Assembly: GCA_026708115.1 (NCBI GenBank)
Contig: JAPOVL010000002.1
Span: forward strand, 1-64,000
Direction of reading: 5' to 3'
DNA from: Chloroflexota bacterium
Lineage (GTDB): Bacteria > Chloroflexota > Anaerolineae > Aggregatilineales > Phototrophicaceae
Length of the DNA: 64,000 bases
The notes under the pieces are model-generated. The model was not told the origin of the DNA and searched no databases. It was given only the letters and a program-made list of their open reading frames with translations. Positions 1 through 8,841 of the stretch are shown here, one piece after another. Position 1 is the stretch's first letter, and each line of letters opens with the position of its first letter. Position numbers and translations under genes: made by a program.

Positions 1-112
1 TCGACAAAACCGCAAGGCCCGTCGATCTGCCAAAAGCTAGCCCGATCGCCATCCCGGGCGCCCATAATCCCAACCAGCCGCGCCCCGACGGACTCCAAAA
101 TAATAGTCGGCC

Positions 113-433
113 GTAGGGGCGACCTATCAGGTCGCCCGCGTTCCCTACCTTCGCATGTTTGGACTGCCGCATTGATAATGGATAGCTGGAACTCTATTCC
201 CCAATACCAGACAAGCCTTGTAGGGGCGACCTATCAGGTCGCCCGCCTTCCCTACCTTCGCATGTTTGGACTGCCGCATTGATAATGGATAGCTGGAACT
301 CTAATCCCCAGTACCAGACAAGCCTTGTAGGGGCGACCTATCAGGTCGCCCGCCTCCCATACCTTCGCATGGTTGGATTACCGCATTGATAATGTATAGC
401 TGGAACTCTATTCCCCAGTACCAGACAAGCCTT
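113..433. repeat. three tandem copies of a 107-bp repeat, each starting with a GC hairpin
   Basis: Units start at 113, 220 and 327, an exact 107-bp period. Each opens with a perfect 9-bp stem (GGGCGACCT, loop ATC, AGGTCGCCC), then a conserved non-palindromic body with CCGCATTGATAATG, and ends in ACAAGCCTT. Copies 1 and 2 are almost identical; copy 3 has several substitutions (for example GGTTGGATTA for GTTTGGACTG). The opening hairpin also occurs singly at 3255 and 56885, so this is a local amplification of a dispersed element. It is not a CRISPR array: the units are contiguous with no spacers. Confidence 0.9.
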
Positions 434-445
434 GTAAGGCTTGTC
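424..445. other. perfect palindrome closing the tandem array
   Basis: GACAAGCCTT and AAGGCTTGTC form a perfect 10-bp stem around a GT loop. The left arm is the same ACAAGCCTT that ends each 107-bp unit, so the array ends where this half-site meets its own inverted copy. The sequence GCGGACAAGCCTTGTA recurs at about 708-723 as a half element. Confidence 0.75.
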
Positions 446-626
446 CGCTACTGCAAATCATACGCATAGATAACGGATACAGCGCCGAAACAATACAAAA
501 CGGAGCCAATCATTGCGAACAATAACATATTATTACGAAATCCGCCAAGCTTAGCTCCCCCTCTCGTAGTGCGGTGTCGGCGGGCAGTGTCTACGCGCCC
601 TACGCGCACCCTTTATGGGATTTCCG

Positions 627-645
627 CCCCCCGCTAAGCGGGGGG
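627..645. other. GC-rich hairpin (CCCCCCGC / GCGGGGGG)
   Basis: A perfect 8-bp stem with loop TAA at 635-637, followed by a G-rich tract to about 675. No T-run follows on either strand and there is no gene close upstream, so a terminator role is not supported. It reads like another dispersed intergenic palindrome. Confidence 0.6.
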
Positions 646-766
646 ACCGAGGGGGGCCAGGGGCCGGGGGGTGAGGGGTACAAAAGGCGCGTCAGCGTGA
701 TCCAGTAGCGGACAAGCCTTGTACGGGCGACATTTGTGCCGCCCGCCAAAAATCTCTCTCTGCGCC

Positions 767-787
767 GGGGGGGTACCCCCCCCCCCC
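767..787. repeat. homopolymer pair G7-TA-C12
   Basis: Seven G (767-773), TA, then twelve C (776-787). The arms pair with each other, and runs of this length are prone to slippage and sequencing error. It lies about 260 bases upstream of glgB. Confidence 0.7.
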
Positions 788-1043
788 GTATACATACTGT
801 ATCTATACTGTTATGCAAAAAGGGGGCAATATCAGGGCAACTTCCGAGCATTTGAGGACCAGCGCAGACCGCCGTATGTTGGGTAACTGATCTCATGTCG
901 ACAATTGGCCAAAAGCACTTCAACCGCGAAGAATACACTGCCCGGTTCCTCCAAAGCGCCGCAGACTTGTACCGACCTTCGCTTTCGCGGCAAAGCGTCT
1001 ATAATACCGCCAGCGCAAAACATCCGAAGCAACAGGACACGCC

Positions 1044-3233
1044 ATGCCGCTAGACATACATCCCGACGCGCTGCGCGCCTTGGTCAGCGGCGACATTGGC
1101 GCTCCTGCTTCAATTCTGGGCAGACACCAGCGCGGCGACACTGTATCAATCCGCACTTTTAGACCTTGGGCGGAGCGCATAGATGTCGTGGACGACCGCT
1201 CCGGCAGGCGCGCGCCGATGCGGAAGCTGCACGCCGAGGGCTTCTTCCTGGCAGAGCTCGACCAGTCGTGGAGCGCCGTCCGCTATCATTTCCAAGCGAC
1301 TGACCAAGACGGGAGCGTCGAGTCCTACGGCGATCCCTATACCTACCCTCCCCTGCTCACGGACTACGATATCTTTCTTTTTGCTCAAGGACGGCATCTC
1401 GATATCTACAATAAACTGGGGGCGCATCCGCGCCAGGTTGCTGGCGCATCCGGCATCAACTTTGCAGTTTGGGCCCCGAATTGCTCTAAGATCGCCGTAA
1501 TCGGCGACTTTAATCGTTGGGATCCGCGCGTACACCCTTTGCAAGCCAATGGCGATTCCGGCATCTGGGAGATTTTCCTGCCCGACCTGGAACCGGGGAT
1601 CAGCTACAAATACGAAATCCGCTCCCACAACGACGGCTATCGCGCCGAAAAAGCCGATCCCTATGCTTTCTACGCCGAAGTGCGGCCCTCAACCGCTTCC
1701 GTCGTCTACGATATAGCGCAATATCAGTGGCGAGACGACAACTGGATGGCGGCTCGCGCCGGGCGCGACCCGCTCGTCGAGCCTATGAACATCTACGAGG
1801 CGCATCCGGGTTCCTGGCGGCGCGACCAAGACAACAATTTCCTGGGCTATCGCCAGTTGGCCGACGAATTAGTGCCTTATCTTGTCGATATGGGTTACAC
1901 GCACCTGGAGCTCTTGCCCGTCGCCGAACACCCGTTGGATGCCTCCTGGGGCTATCAGGTCACCGGATATTTCGCGCCCACCAGCCGCTATGGGACGCCG
2001 GCTGACTTCATGCACCTGATCGATACCTGCCATCAGAACGGCATCGCCGTCATCCTCGACTGGGTGCCGGCGCATTTCCCCAAGGATGGGCACGGTCTCA
2101 ACTATTTTGACGGCACCCATCTCTACAGCCACGAGGATCCGCGCCAGGGCGAACACCCCGAATGGGGCACCATGATTTTCAACTACGAGCGCGATGAAGT
2201 GCGCAACTTCTTGATCGCAAACGCCCTCTTCTGGCTGAAGGAATATCATATCGACGGCCTGCGCGTCGATGCCGTGTCTTCAATGATCTATCTGAATTTC
2301 TCGCGCCAGGACGGGGATTGGATCGCCAATAAATACGGCAGTCACGAGAACCTGGGCGCGCTCGAGTTCCTGCGGGAATTCAACACAGTCGTCCATGCCG
2401 AAGCCCCCGGCGCGGTCACCATCGCCGAAGAATCGACCGCCTGGCCCATGGTATCGCGCCCGATCTACGTCGGCGGACTGGGCTTCACGCTGAAATGGAA
2501 CATGGGCTGGATGCACGACACCCTGGCCTACATGAAGCATGATCCGGTGCATCGCCGATTTCATCATCACCGCATCACCTTTGCCCTGCTCTACGCCTTC
2601 ACCGAGAACTTTGTCCTGCCGCTTTCCCATGACGAAGTCGTGCACATGAAAGCTTCGCTCATCGGCAAGCTGCCCGGCGACTACTGGCAGAAGTTCGCCC
2701 AACTGCGCCTGCTTTTCGGCTACCAATATACACAAGTCGGCAAAATCCTCAACTTCATGGGCAACGAAATCGGGCAATTCTCCGAATGGAGCGAAGAGCG
2801 CAGCCTCGACTGGCGCCTGCTCGCCTACGACAAACATGCCCAATTGCAAGCCTGGGTGAAAGACCTCAACCATTTCTACCGAGATCAACCAGCCTTGTGG
2901 CAAGTCGACTTTGACGGCGCGGGCTTCTCCTGGATCGAAGCCAACGACGCCGATCACAGCGTCTACAGCTATATCCGTTTCGCCGCGGACAAAGCAAACT
3001 TCCTGGTCGTGATCATGAATTGTACGCCCGTGGTCCGCGAGGGCTATCGCATCGGCGTACCGCAAGCGGGATATTATGAAGAATTGCTCAATAGCGATGC
3101 CGAGGCCTACGGCGGCAGTAATGTCGGCAATCTCGGCGGCGTCGAAAGCAACGAAGCTGCCAGTCACGGCCTGCCGCATAGCATTCGCCTGCGCCTGCCG
3201 CCGCTGGCCATCATCATCCTCAAGCCCAAATAA
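1044..3233 (+). CDS. glgB: 1,4-alpha-glucan branching enzyme
   Basis: Makes alpha-1,6 branches in glycogen by cutting and transferring alpha-1,4 chains; cytoplasmic GH13 enzyme. The 729-residue protein has an N-terminal beta domain, a CBM48 module near residues 135-225 (GINFAVWAPNCSKIAVIGDF), then the GH13 barrel. Catalytic signatures are visible: DGLRVDAV with nucleophile Asp409, acid/base Glu462 in TIAEES, and LPLSHDEVVH for the transition-state Asp. Length fits the family (about 630-730). AGGAC precedes the ATG. No other glycogen gene is adjacent, so the rest of the pathway must lie elsewhere. Identification is secure from motifs. Confidence 0.97.
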   Translation: MPLDIHPDALRALVSGDIGAPASILGRHQRGDTVSIRTFRPWAERIDVVDDRSGRRAPMRKLHAEGFFLAELDQSWSAVRYHFQATDQDGSVESYGDPYTYPPLLTDYDIFLFAQGRHLDIYNKLGAHPRQVAGASGINFAVWAPNCSKIAVIGDFNRWDPRVHPLQANGDSGIWEIFLPDLEPGISYKYEIRSHNDGYRAEKADPYAFYAEVRPSTASVVYDIAQYQWRDDNWMAARAGRDPLVEPMNIYEAHPGSWRRDQDNNFLGYRQLADELVPYLVDMGYTHLELLPVAEHPLDASWGYQVTGYFAPTSRYGTPADFMHLIDTCHQNGIAVILDWVPAHFPKDGHGLNYFDGTHLYSHEDPRQGEHPEWGTMIFNYERDEVRNFLIANALFWLKEYHIDGLRVDAVSSMIYLNFSRQDGDWIANKYGSHENLGALEFLREFNTVVHAEAPGAVTIAEESTAWPMVSRPIYVGGLGFTLKWNMGWMHDTLAYMKHDPVHRRFHHHRITFALLYAFTENFVLPLSHDEVVHMKASLIGKLPGDYWQKFAQLRLLFGYQYTQVGKILNFMGNEIGQFSEWSEERSLDWRLLAYDKHAQLQAWVKDLNHFYRDQPALWQVDFDGAGFSWIEANDADHSVYSYIRFAADKANFLVVIMNCTPVVREGYRIGVPQAGYYEELLNSDAEAYGGSNVGNLGGVESNEAASHGLPHSIRLRLPPLAIIILKPK

Positions 3234-3254
3234 GTATCTTTTATGTCTGAAACC

Positions 3255-3280
3255 GTAGGGGCGACTCTGGGAGTCGCCCG
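3255..3280. repeat. dispersed GGGCGA hairpin, single copy
   Basis: Stem GGGCGACTC (3259-3267), loop TGG, GAGTCGCCC (3271-3279), preceded by CCGTAG as in the copies at 113 and 56885. The stem sequence differs from those copies but remains perfectly paired. It lies 22 bases past the glgB stop; AAAAT follows rather than a T-run, so it could block exonucleases but is not a typical intrinsic terminator for glgB. Confidence 0.75.
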
Positions 3281-3444
3281 AAAATCGCCGTAGGAGTAGA
3301 GATTATCCAAAAAATCACCCCGATCAAAAGGTGCCCAGTTATAAGCCCAAGCATTGTGGAGAGGAGATAAGCCGCTGACTATTGCATGCTTTCGCATGAC
3401 CGGATTGGAGCTGCTTCTGTGGGCTCGCGGAAAAAACCATGCTG

Positions 3445-4722
3445 TCATCGTCGTTTGGGCTGCGGCGTCACCAAAGCCAGGGCCATCACCACCACCGCCA
3501 GCAGCGCGCCCAGCGCCAGCACCGGCCCGTAGCCGCCGGCACGGTCGAAACTCAAGCCAAATAGCGCCGGGCCGATCGCGCTGCCGATGATGCCCGCGGT
3601 GAAGACGAAGCCGCGTATCTCGCCCTGAAACCTGCGGCCGAACATATTGGTCCAGACCGCGCCGTCAAAGACATAGCCGATGCCCAGCCCCAGGCCGCTC
3701 GCCAAGGCGTAAAGAATCAGCAGCGCGGTATCCCGCATGATCATGGCCAACAAGCAGGCGCTCGCGAGCCCCAGCATGGCCAGCACAACGACAATCGAGG
3801 GCTTGAATCGGTCGATCAAATAGCCCGCCAGCAGCGCCGAACCGGCTGCGAAGATCGACAGCAAGGCGAAGGTCTCGGTCGCCACCTGCGCGCTGTGATC
3901 CAATTGCGCGAAGATCGATACCTGATGCAAGATCAGCCCCGTCCCCCAAGCCGAGGGCAGCATTCTCGCGAACATATAGAGCCAAAGCACTGGCGTTCGC
4001 ATCGCCTCTCGCAGCGTCCAGTTCTCCTCATTGAGATCCACGGCGATGGGCTGATCTTCCGCTTTGGCATCGCGCTTCACGTTCTGGTTGTCCGGCAACA
4101 AGCCGTATTCTTCGGGCTTGTTGCGCATCAAGAGTCCAAACAAGGGAACGACCAGAGCGCCAACGCCAACTCCCAGCACGACAAAGGCTCCCCGCCAATC
4201 CAATGTATCCAACAGCACGCGCAGCCCGTTCACGTACAAGCCTTGAAAAAGCGCATAGACCAGCGCCAGATAAGCCATCATGCGCCCACGGCGCGAGCGG
4301 AACCAATTGGCCACCGCTGTCGAACTCACCAGGCACAGCGCGCCCTGCCCCAATCCGCGAATGCCGATGAAGGCGGCCAGCAGCATGATCGGCCCGCTGA
4401 TAATCGCGCACAGGCAAAGGACCAGGCCGAACAAGCAGCCAATCGCCACGCCAGTTCGCCGATTGCCTGCCAAATCCAGTTTCCGGCCCAGCCAGGTCAA
4501 GCTCAAAGACGCGATAAAGGTGCCAAGTCCATACAGGCTGCTAACAGTCGTCCGATCCAAGCCAAAATCGGCGATGAAATAATCCATGAACAAGGACACG
4601 GAGTAACTCTGCCCCGGCGAGCTTGCCGCCGTGCCCACAAGCGCCACGAACCAGACGACCCAGCCATAATAAATCGGTACCGTCGCTACAAGTGATTTGT
4701 ATCCCGGCGCTCTAGCCGTCAT
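3445..4722 (-). CDS. major facilitator superfamily transporter
   Basis: A 425-residue integral membrane protein with about 12 hydrophobic segments, the usual MFS size. The start YYGWVVWFVALVG followed by YSVSLFMDYF resembles monocarboxylate/oxalate-formate antiporter-type MFS proteins, and the loop WLGRKLD after the second helix matches the MFS motif A region. A central hydrophilic loop (about residues 200-235) separates two six-helix halves. The substrate cannot be read from the sequence. It is divergent from fhs (161 bp between them), which makes a formate link imaginable but unproven. Confidence 0.85.
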   Translation of the reverse strand: MTARAPGYKSLVATVPIYYGWVVWFVALVGTAASSPGQSYSVSLFMDYFIADFGLDRTTVSSLYGLGTFIASLSLTWLGRKLDLAGNRRTGVAIGCLFGLVLCLCAIISGPIMLLAAFIGIRGLGQGALCLVSSTAVANWFRSRRGRMMAYLALVYALFQGLYVNGLRVLLDTLDWRGAFVVLGVGVGALVVPLFGLLMRNKPEEYGLLPDNQNVKRDAKAEDQPIAVDLNEENWTLREAMRTPVLWLYMFARMLPSAWGTGLILHQVSIFAQLDHSAQVATETFALLSIFAAGSALLAGYLIDRFKPSIVVVLAMLGLASACLLAMIMRDTALLILYALASGLGLGIGYVFDGAVWTNMFGRRFQGEIRGFVFTAGIIGSAIGPALFGLSFDRAGGYGPVLALGALLAVVVMALALVTPQPKRR

Positions 4723-4883
4723 GGTCCCTCTATGCCTGATATTAAAAGCGCACGTAAGACCCGAACATTATATAAGCCAGATGTAGATTTAACAGTCGGC
4801 CTATTAACTTCATGCTAGAATTGATTGTGAAAAGTTGATGCTCCTTAATCATCGCCCGATAAGGACAAAAGGGGTTTAGCGCA

Positions 4884-6587
4884 ATGGTCATGCCATCAGA
4901 TTTAGATATCGCCCAAAAGGCCAATCTCCTTCACATCAATCAGATCGCCGAGCAAATGGGATTGGACCCCGACCGCGACCTTGAGCACTATGGAAAATAT
5001 GTCGCCAAGATCAATCTGGAAGCATTGGAGCGGCTGCAAGATCGACCGAACGCCAAGTACGTGGATGTCACAGCGATTACACCGACGCCGCTGGGAGAAG
5101 GCAAATCGACCACGACCGTCGGCATCGGCCAGGCGATGAAACATATCGGCAAAAAGGCCATCATCACCGTCCGCCAGCCGTCGCAGGGTCCAACCTTTGG
5201 CATCAAAGGTGGCGCTGCCGGGGGCGGCTACAGCCAGATCGTGCCGATGGAGAATTTCAACTTGCATTTGACCGGCGATATCCACGCCATCAGCGCCGCG
5301 CATAATCTGATCGCCGCTATGCTCGACGCCCATATCTATCACGGCAACAAGCGCAATATCGATATACATAACATTCCCTGGCGTCGCGTGGTCGATTTGA
5401 ACGACCGCGCCTTGCGTAATATCGTCATCGGCCTGGGCAAGCGCTTTGACGGCGTACCGCGGGAAAGCGGCTACGACATCAGCGTCGCTTCCGAGATTAT
5501 GGCAATCCTGGCCTTGACCACATCACTGCAGGACATGCGCGAGCGCATCGGCAGAATGGTCGTCGCCTACGACAAGGACAAGAACCCGGTCAGCGCGGAA
5601 GATATTGGGGCAGCCGGCGCGGCCACCGTCTTGATGAAGGAGGCCATCAAACCGAACTTGATGCAGTCCCTGGAAAACACGCCGGCGCTGGTTCATGCCG
5701 GACCCTTCGCCAATATCGCCCATGGCAATTCCTCCATCATCGCCGACTTGATCGCCATGAAAACCGGAGAATATGTCGTTACGGAATCGGGCTTCGGCGC
5801 GGACATCGGCGCGGAGAAATTCTTCAACATCAAATCGCGCGTTTCCGGGCTGAAACCCAACGCGGTCGTACTGGTTACGACCATCCGCGCGCTGAAAGCG
5901 CATACTGGCAAGTACACAATCGTCCCCGGCCGGCCGATCGATCCAACTCTGAAAGAAGAAAACGTCGCCGACGTCCAAAACGGCGCGTCCAATATGGTGC
6001 GCCATCTGGAGAATCTCATGAAATTCGGCGTCAATCCCGTGGTCGCGATCAACGTCTTCGCCGACGATACTGACAAGGAGATCGCGGCCGTGCGCGAGAT
6101 TGCGCTGGCCGCCGGCGCGACCGGCGTATCCGTCGCGCGGCATTGGGCGCAAGGCGGCGCTGGCGCTGCCGAATTAGCGGAAATGATCGTCTCGGCCTGC
6201 GAAATGCCCAACGACTTCCGCTTGCTCTACCCGGACGACATGTCCATCAAAGACAAGATCGAGACCATCGCGGGCGAAATCTACCGGGCTGATGGCGTCG
6301 ATTACGCGCCGATCGCGGCTCGCAAAATCAGGCAATTCGAAGATCAGGGACTGCGCCATCTGCCGATTTGCATGGCGAAAACGCACCTCAGCCTGACCGA
6401 CAATCCCAAGCTCAAGGGCGCGCCAGACGGCTTTCGCATCACCATCACCGATATCCGCGCTTCGGCCGGCGCCGGTTTCATCTATCCTCTCTGCGGCGAT
6501 GTCCGTACCATGCCGGGCTTGGGCAGAACGCCAGCAGCGATGAATGTCGATATTGACGCCGACGGCAAGGTTGTCGGCTTGTTCTAG
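4884..6587 (+). CDS. fhs: formate--tetrahydrofolate ligase
   Basis: ATP-dependent synthesis of 10-formyl-THF from formate and THF, feeding one-carbon metabolism; cytoplasmic. The 567-residue protein carries the family P-loop TPLGEGKST (about residues 68-76), the following QPSQGPTFGIKGGAAGGGY segment and a VPGRPID stretch, all characteristic of FTHFS. Length is close to the usual 555-560. Start chosen at 4884 because AAAGGGG (about 4868-4874) sits 9 bases upstream; an in-frame ATG two codons later is equally possible. No folD or other one-carbon gene is adjacent. Whether it serves formate assimilation or purine synthesis cannot be told here. Confidence 0.97.
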   Translation: MVMPSDLDIAQKANLLHINQIAEQMGLDPDRDLEHYGKYVAKINLEALERLQDRPNAKYVDVTAITPTPLGEGKSTTTVGIGQAMKHIGKKAIITVRQPSQGPTFGIKGGAAGGGYSQIVPMENFNLHLTGDIHAISAAHNLIAAMLDAHIYHGNKRNIDIHNIPWRRVVDLNDRALRNIVIGLGKRFDGVPRESGYDISVASEIMAILALTTSLQDMRERIGRMVVAYDKDKNPVSAEDIGAAGAATVLMKEAIKPNLMQSLENTPALVHAGPFANIAHGNSSIIADLIAMKTGEYVVTESGFGADIGAEKFFNIKSRVSGLKPNAVVLVTTIRALKAHTGKYTIVPGRPIDPTLKEENVADVQNGASNMVRHLENLMKFGVNPVVAINVFADDTDKEIAAVREIALAAGATGVSVARHWAQGGAGAAELAEMIVSACEMPNDFRLLYPDDMSIKDKIETIAGEIYRADGVDYAPIAARKIRQFEDQGLRHLPICMAKTHLSLTDNPKLKGAPDGFRITITDIRASAGAGFIYPLCGDVRTMPGLGRTPAAMNVDIDADGKVVGLF

Positions 6588-6672
6588 CGCCAAACAATAA
6601 GTCGCCAGGCGCGCGGTATTCAAACAACAAAATAAACGCGCCGCATTCAGTGCAATCGCGCCGGTGATTGGT

Positions 6673-6678
6673 TATAAT
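6673..6678 (+). promoter_or_regulatory. -10 box of the pyr operon promoter
   Basis: A perfect TATAAT lies 28 bases upstream of the TTG start at 6701, with only a weak -35 (GTGCAA at 6650-6655, 17-bp spacing). Transcription would start near 6685, leaving a leader of about 16 nt. That is too short for the attenuator hairpins or PyrR-binding loops known from Firmicutes pyr operons. Confidence 0.5.
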
Positions 6679-6700
6679 GCGTCAGGACAAGGAGGCGCGA

Positions 6701-7765
6701 TTGTCATCCCCGGCAAATAACGAATCAACGGTAAGCCAACACGCATTTGCTTATCAACCGCAGCCGATCAACGGAGAGTTCCTGGGCAAGCACATCATCT
6801 CTGTCGATCAATTTGAGCGAAGAGACCTCGATATTCTCTTTGACGCCGCCACATCCATTCGCAAGCGCATTCGCAGCCACGATCGTGGCTTGACCGAGCT
6901 ATGCGCGGGCAAAGTGATGGCGTCGCTCTTCTTTGAGGCGAGTACCCGCACCGATATGTCCTTTCAATCGGCCATGCGGCGGCTGGGCGGCGACGTCATC
7001 GCCGTTAGCAATGGGGTGCGCTTTTCCTCCATGTACAAGGGCGAGAACCTTTCTGACACCATCCGAGCGACCGGCTGCTACGCCGACGTCATTGTCTTGC
7101 GCCATCCGGAAATCGGTTCCTCCTACGAAGCCGGCTATTACCTGGATCTGCTCAATACCCGCATCGACAATCCCACGGTCGCCATTAGCGGCGGCGATGG
7201 CATCGGCGAACATCCCACCCAGGCCCTGCTCGATATCTTCACGATTTACGACCGCAAGAAATCACTGGACAACTTGACAATCACCCTGGTTGGCGATCTC
7301 AAGCACGGCCGCACTGTGCATTCGCTGGCAAAGCTTATCGCCTACTACGACGCGAAAAACGTGCGACTCTGTTTGGTCGCGCCGGAAAGCCTCGCTATGC
7401 CCTCGGAGATCAGTGACTTGGTAAAAGGCCACGGCATCGCGGTAATCGAAACCGAGGATCTGGTGGACGTGATTGCCCAGACGGATGTCATCTACTGGAC
7501 GCGCATTCAAGAAGAGCGATTTGCGGACCCCGACATTTACGAGACGATCAAAGACCGTTTCATCATGACGCCCCGTGTCTTCGCCAAAGCCCGCTCAAAC
7601 GCCATCTTGATGCACCCTCTGCCGCGCAAGCACGAGATGGGCACGCGCGTCGATCACGATATTCTCGATGACGATCCGCGCGCGATATACTTCGAACAGA
7701 TGGAAAACGGCATGTTCGTCCGCATGGCGCTGTTGGTTAAGGTCCTGCGCGGAGTTTATGTCTGA
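6701..7765 (+). CDS. pyrB: aspartate carbamoyltransferase catalytic subunit
   Basis: Joins carbamoyl phosphate and aspartate, the committed step of pyrimidine synthesis. Family signatures are present: FFEASTRT (carbamoyl-phosphate loop), GDGIGEHPTQALLD and HPLPRKHEM. I place the start at TTG 6701 because AAGGAGG (6689-6695) lies 5 bases upstream. An upstream in-frame TTG at 6668 would put the TATAAT inside the gene and lacks a ribosome site. This gives 354 residues with an N-terminal tail of about 30 longer than usual. It is first in a five-gene overlapping operon and shares one base with pyrC. No regulatory pyrI is adjacent. Confidence 0.95.
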   Translation: MSSPANNESTVSQHAFAYQPQPINGEFLGKHIISVDQFERRDLDILFDAATSIRKRIRSHDRGLTELCAGKVMASLFFEASTRTDMSFQSAMRRLGGDVIAVSNGVRFSSMYKGENLSDTIRATGCYADVIVLRHPEIGSSYEAGYYLDLLNTRIDNPTVAISGGDGIGEHPTQALLDIFTIYDRKKSLDNLTITLVGDLKHGRTVHSLAKLIAYYDAKNVRLCLVAPESLAMPSEISDLVKGHGIAVIETEDLVDVIAQTDVIYWTRIQEERFADPDIYETIKDRFIMTPRVFAKARSNAILMHPLPRKHEMGTRVDHDILDDDPRAIYFEQMENGMFVRMALLVKVLRGVYV

Positions 7766-8841
7766 TGCCCCTAATCCAGATACACGGCATGATTGATCCG
7801 CATACGCACCTGCGCGATCTCGATTGGGCCAATAAAGCGACTTTTGCCTCGGAGACGCAGGCAGCCATCGCCGCTGGCTACTGGGCCGTCTTTGATATGC
7901 CTAATACCGCCCCCTCGACAACGGACGAAGTCCGCCTCAACGACAAATTAGGCCGGCTGGATCGTGACGCCCACTGCGATTGGGGCCTGTATTTTGGCGC
8001 GTCGCAAGCCGACAATAGCGACGCCTACGAAAAAATCGCCTCGCGCGTTTGTGGCCTGAAAATCTACAACAATTCCACCACCGGGGATCTGCTCATCCAC
8101 AGGCAGAGCGATCGCGAGCGACACTATCGCGCCTGGTCCGCCAACAAGCTGATCGCCGTTCATGCCGAGGAAGAGACCGTGCGCGACATACTCGCGCTGG
8201 TGAGGAAATACCGGCAGCCTACGCATTTTCTGCATATCAGCAGCGCTCGCGAAATCGATCTGCTTACGCAAGCAAAAGAAGACGGCTTGCCCGTGACGAT
8301 CGGCGTTTGCCCGCACCATCTCTTCCTCACCGAAGACGACCTTGCAACCTTGGGACCCTACGGACTGATGAAGCCGCCACTGAAGACAAAGGCGGATCAA
8401 CAGGCCTTGTGGCAAGCCATCAGCCTGGGCGTCGTGGATATCATCGAGTCCGACCATGCGCCGCACACCTTTGCCGAAAAAGAATCGGATGCCCCGCCCT
8501 ATGGCGTGCCCGGCCTGGATACGACGCTGCCCTTGATGCTGCGCGCCGTCAGCGACGGTCGACTTTCGCTGGAGCAAGCGATCAATATGCTGTCGCGAAA
8601 TGTGCAGCGAATCTGGCGGATCAGTCCCTTGCCGAAAACTTATACCCTAGTCGATACTGAATACAGTTATGTCGTCGAGAGAAAAAACCTGCATACGAAG
8701 TGTGGCTGGTCGCCTTTTGAAGGCTTGCGCGTCTATGGAAAAATCCGCGAAGTCTGGATTCGCGGCCACTTGGTTTTTGATGGAGACAATGTTCTTAGTT
8801 CGCCCGGTTTTGGCCGAAACCTGTTTGGATTGGTGGCATGA
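7765..8841 (+). CDS. pyrC: dihydroorotase, CAD-like type
   Basis: Zinc amidohydrolase that cyclises carbamoyl aspartate to dihydroorotate. Metal ligands are visible: DPHTH near residues 11-15, Lys in GLKIYNNSTTGD (the carboxylated lysine), His in VHAEE and in CPHHLF, and Asp in ESDHAPHTFAEKE. At 358 residues it is shorter than common bacterial PyrC and lacks most of the N-terminal beta layer. By memory it aligns best with the dihydroorotase domain of animal CAD (SDHAPHT..EK, PPYGVPGLDTTLPLML, WSPFEGLRVYGKIREVW). It overlaps pyrB by one base and pyrD by four. Confidence 0.93.
   Translation: MPLIQIHGMIDPHTHLRDLDWANKATFASETQAAIAAGYWAVFDMPNTAPSTTDEVRLNDKLGRLDRDAHCDWGLYFGASQADNSDAYEKIASRVCGLKIYNNSTTGDLLIHRQSDRERHYRAWSANKLIAVHAEEETVRDILALVRKYRQPTHFLHISSAREIDLLTQAKEDGLPVTIGVCPHHLFLTEDDLATLGPYGLMKPPLKTKADQQALWQAISLGVVDIIESDHAPHTFAEKESDAPPYGVPGLDTTLPLMLRAVSDGRLSLEQAINMLSRNVQRIWRISPLPKTYTLVDTEYSYVVERKNLHTKCGWSPFEGLRVYGKIREVWIRGHLVFDGDNVLSSPGFGRNLFGLVA

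Larger units (their letters stand above)
1..1043. other. gene-free, repeat-rich leader region upstream of glgB
   Basis: No credible coding region is present: the short open frames here have no recognisable domain and run through repeats and homopolymers. The stretch holds the 107-bp tandem units, two strong hairpins, a long G/C homopolymer and a partial copy (about 705-743) of the same ACAAGCCTT / GGGCGAC repeat vocabulary. The last 250 bases before glgB show no clear repeat; I see no convincing promoter hexamers there. Confidence 0.7.

Noticed and set aside
113..433. Possible CRISPR array
   Set aside because: The repeat units are 107 bp and directly contiguous, with no unique spacers, and no cas genes are present.
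600..938. 112-codon open frame on the - strand in the repeat region
   Set aside because: It crosses the hairpin, the G-rich tract and the homopolymer; the sequence is low-complexity Pro/Arg/Gly with no homology that I recognise.
2280..3179. 299-codon open frame on the - strand opposite glgB
   Set aside because: It is an antisense shadow of a GC-rich gene: no domain, no ribosome site, and glgB is unequivocal.
3445..6587. Functional pairing of the MFS transporter with fhs as a formate uptake unit
   Set aside because: The only support is divergent orientation and a loose resemblance to oxalate/formate antiporters; the transporter's substrate cannot be read.
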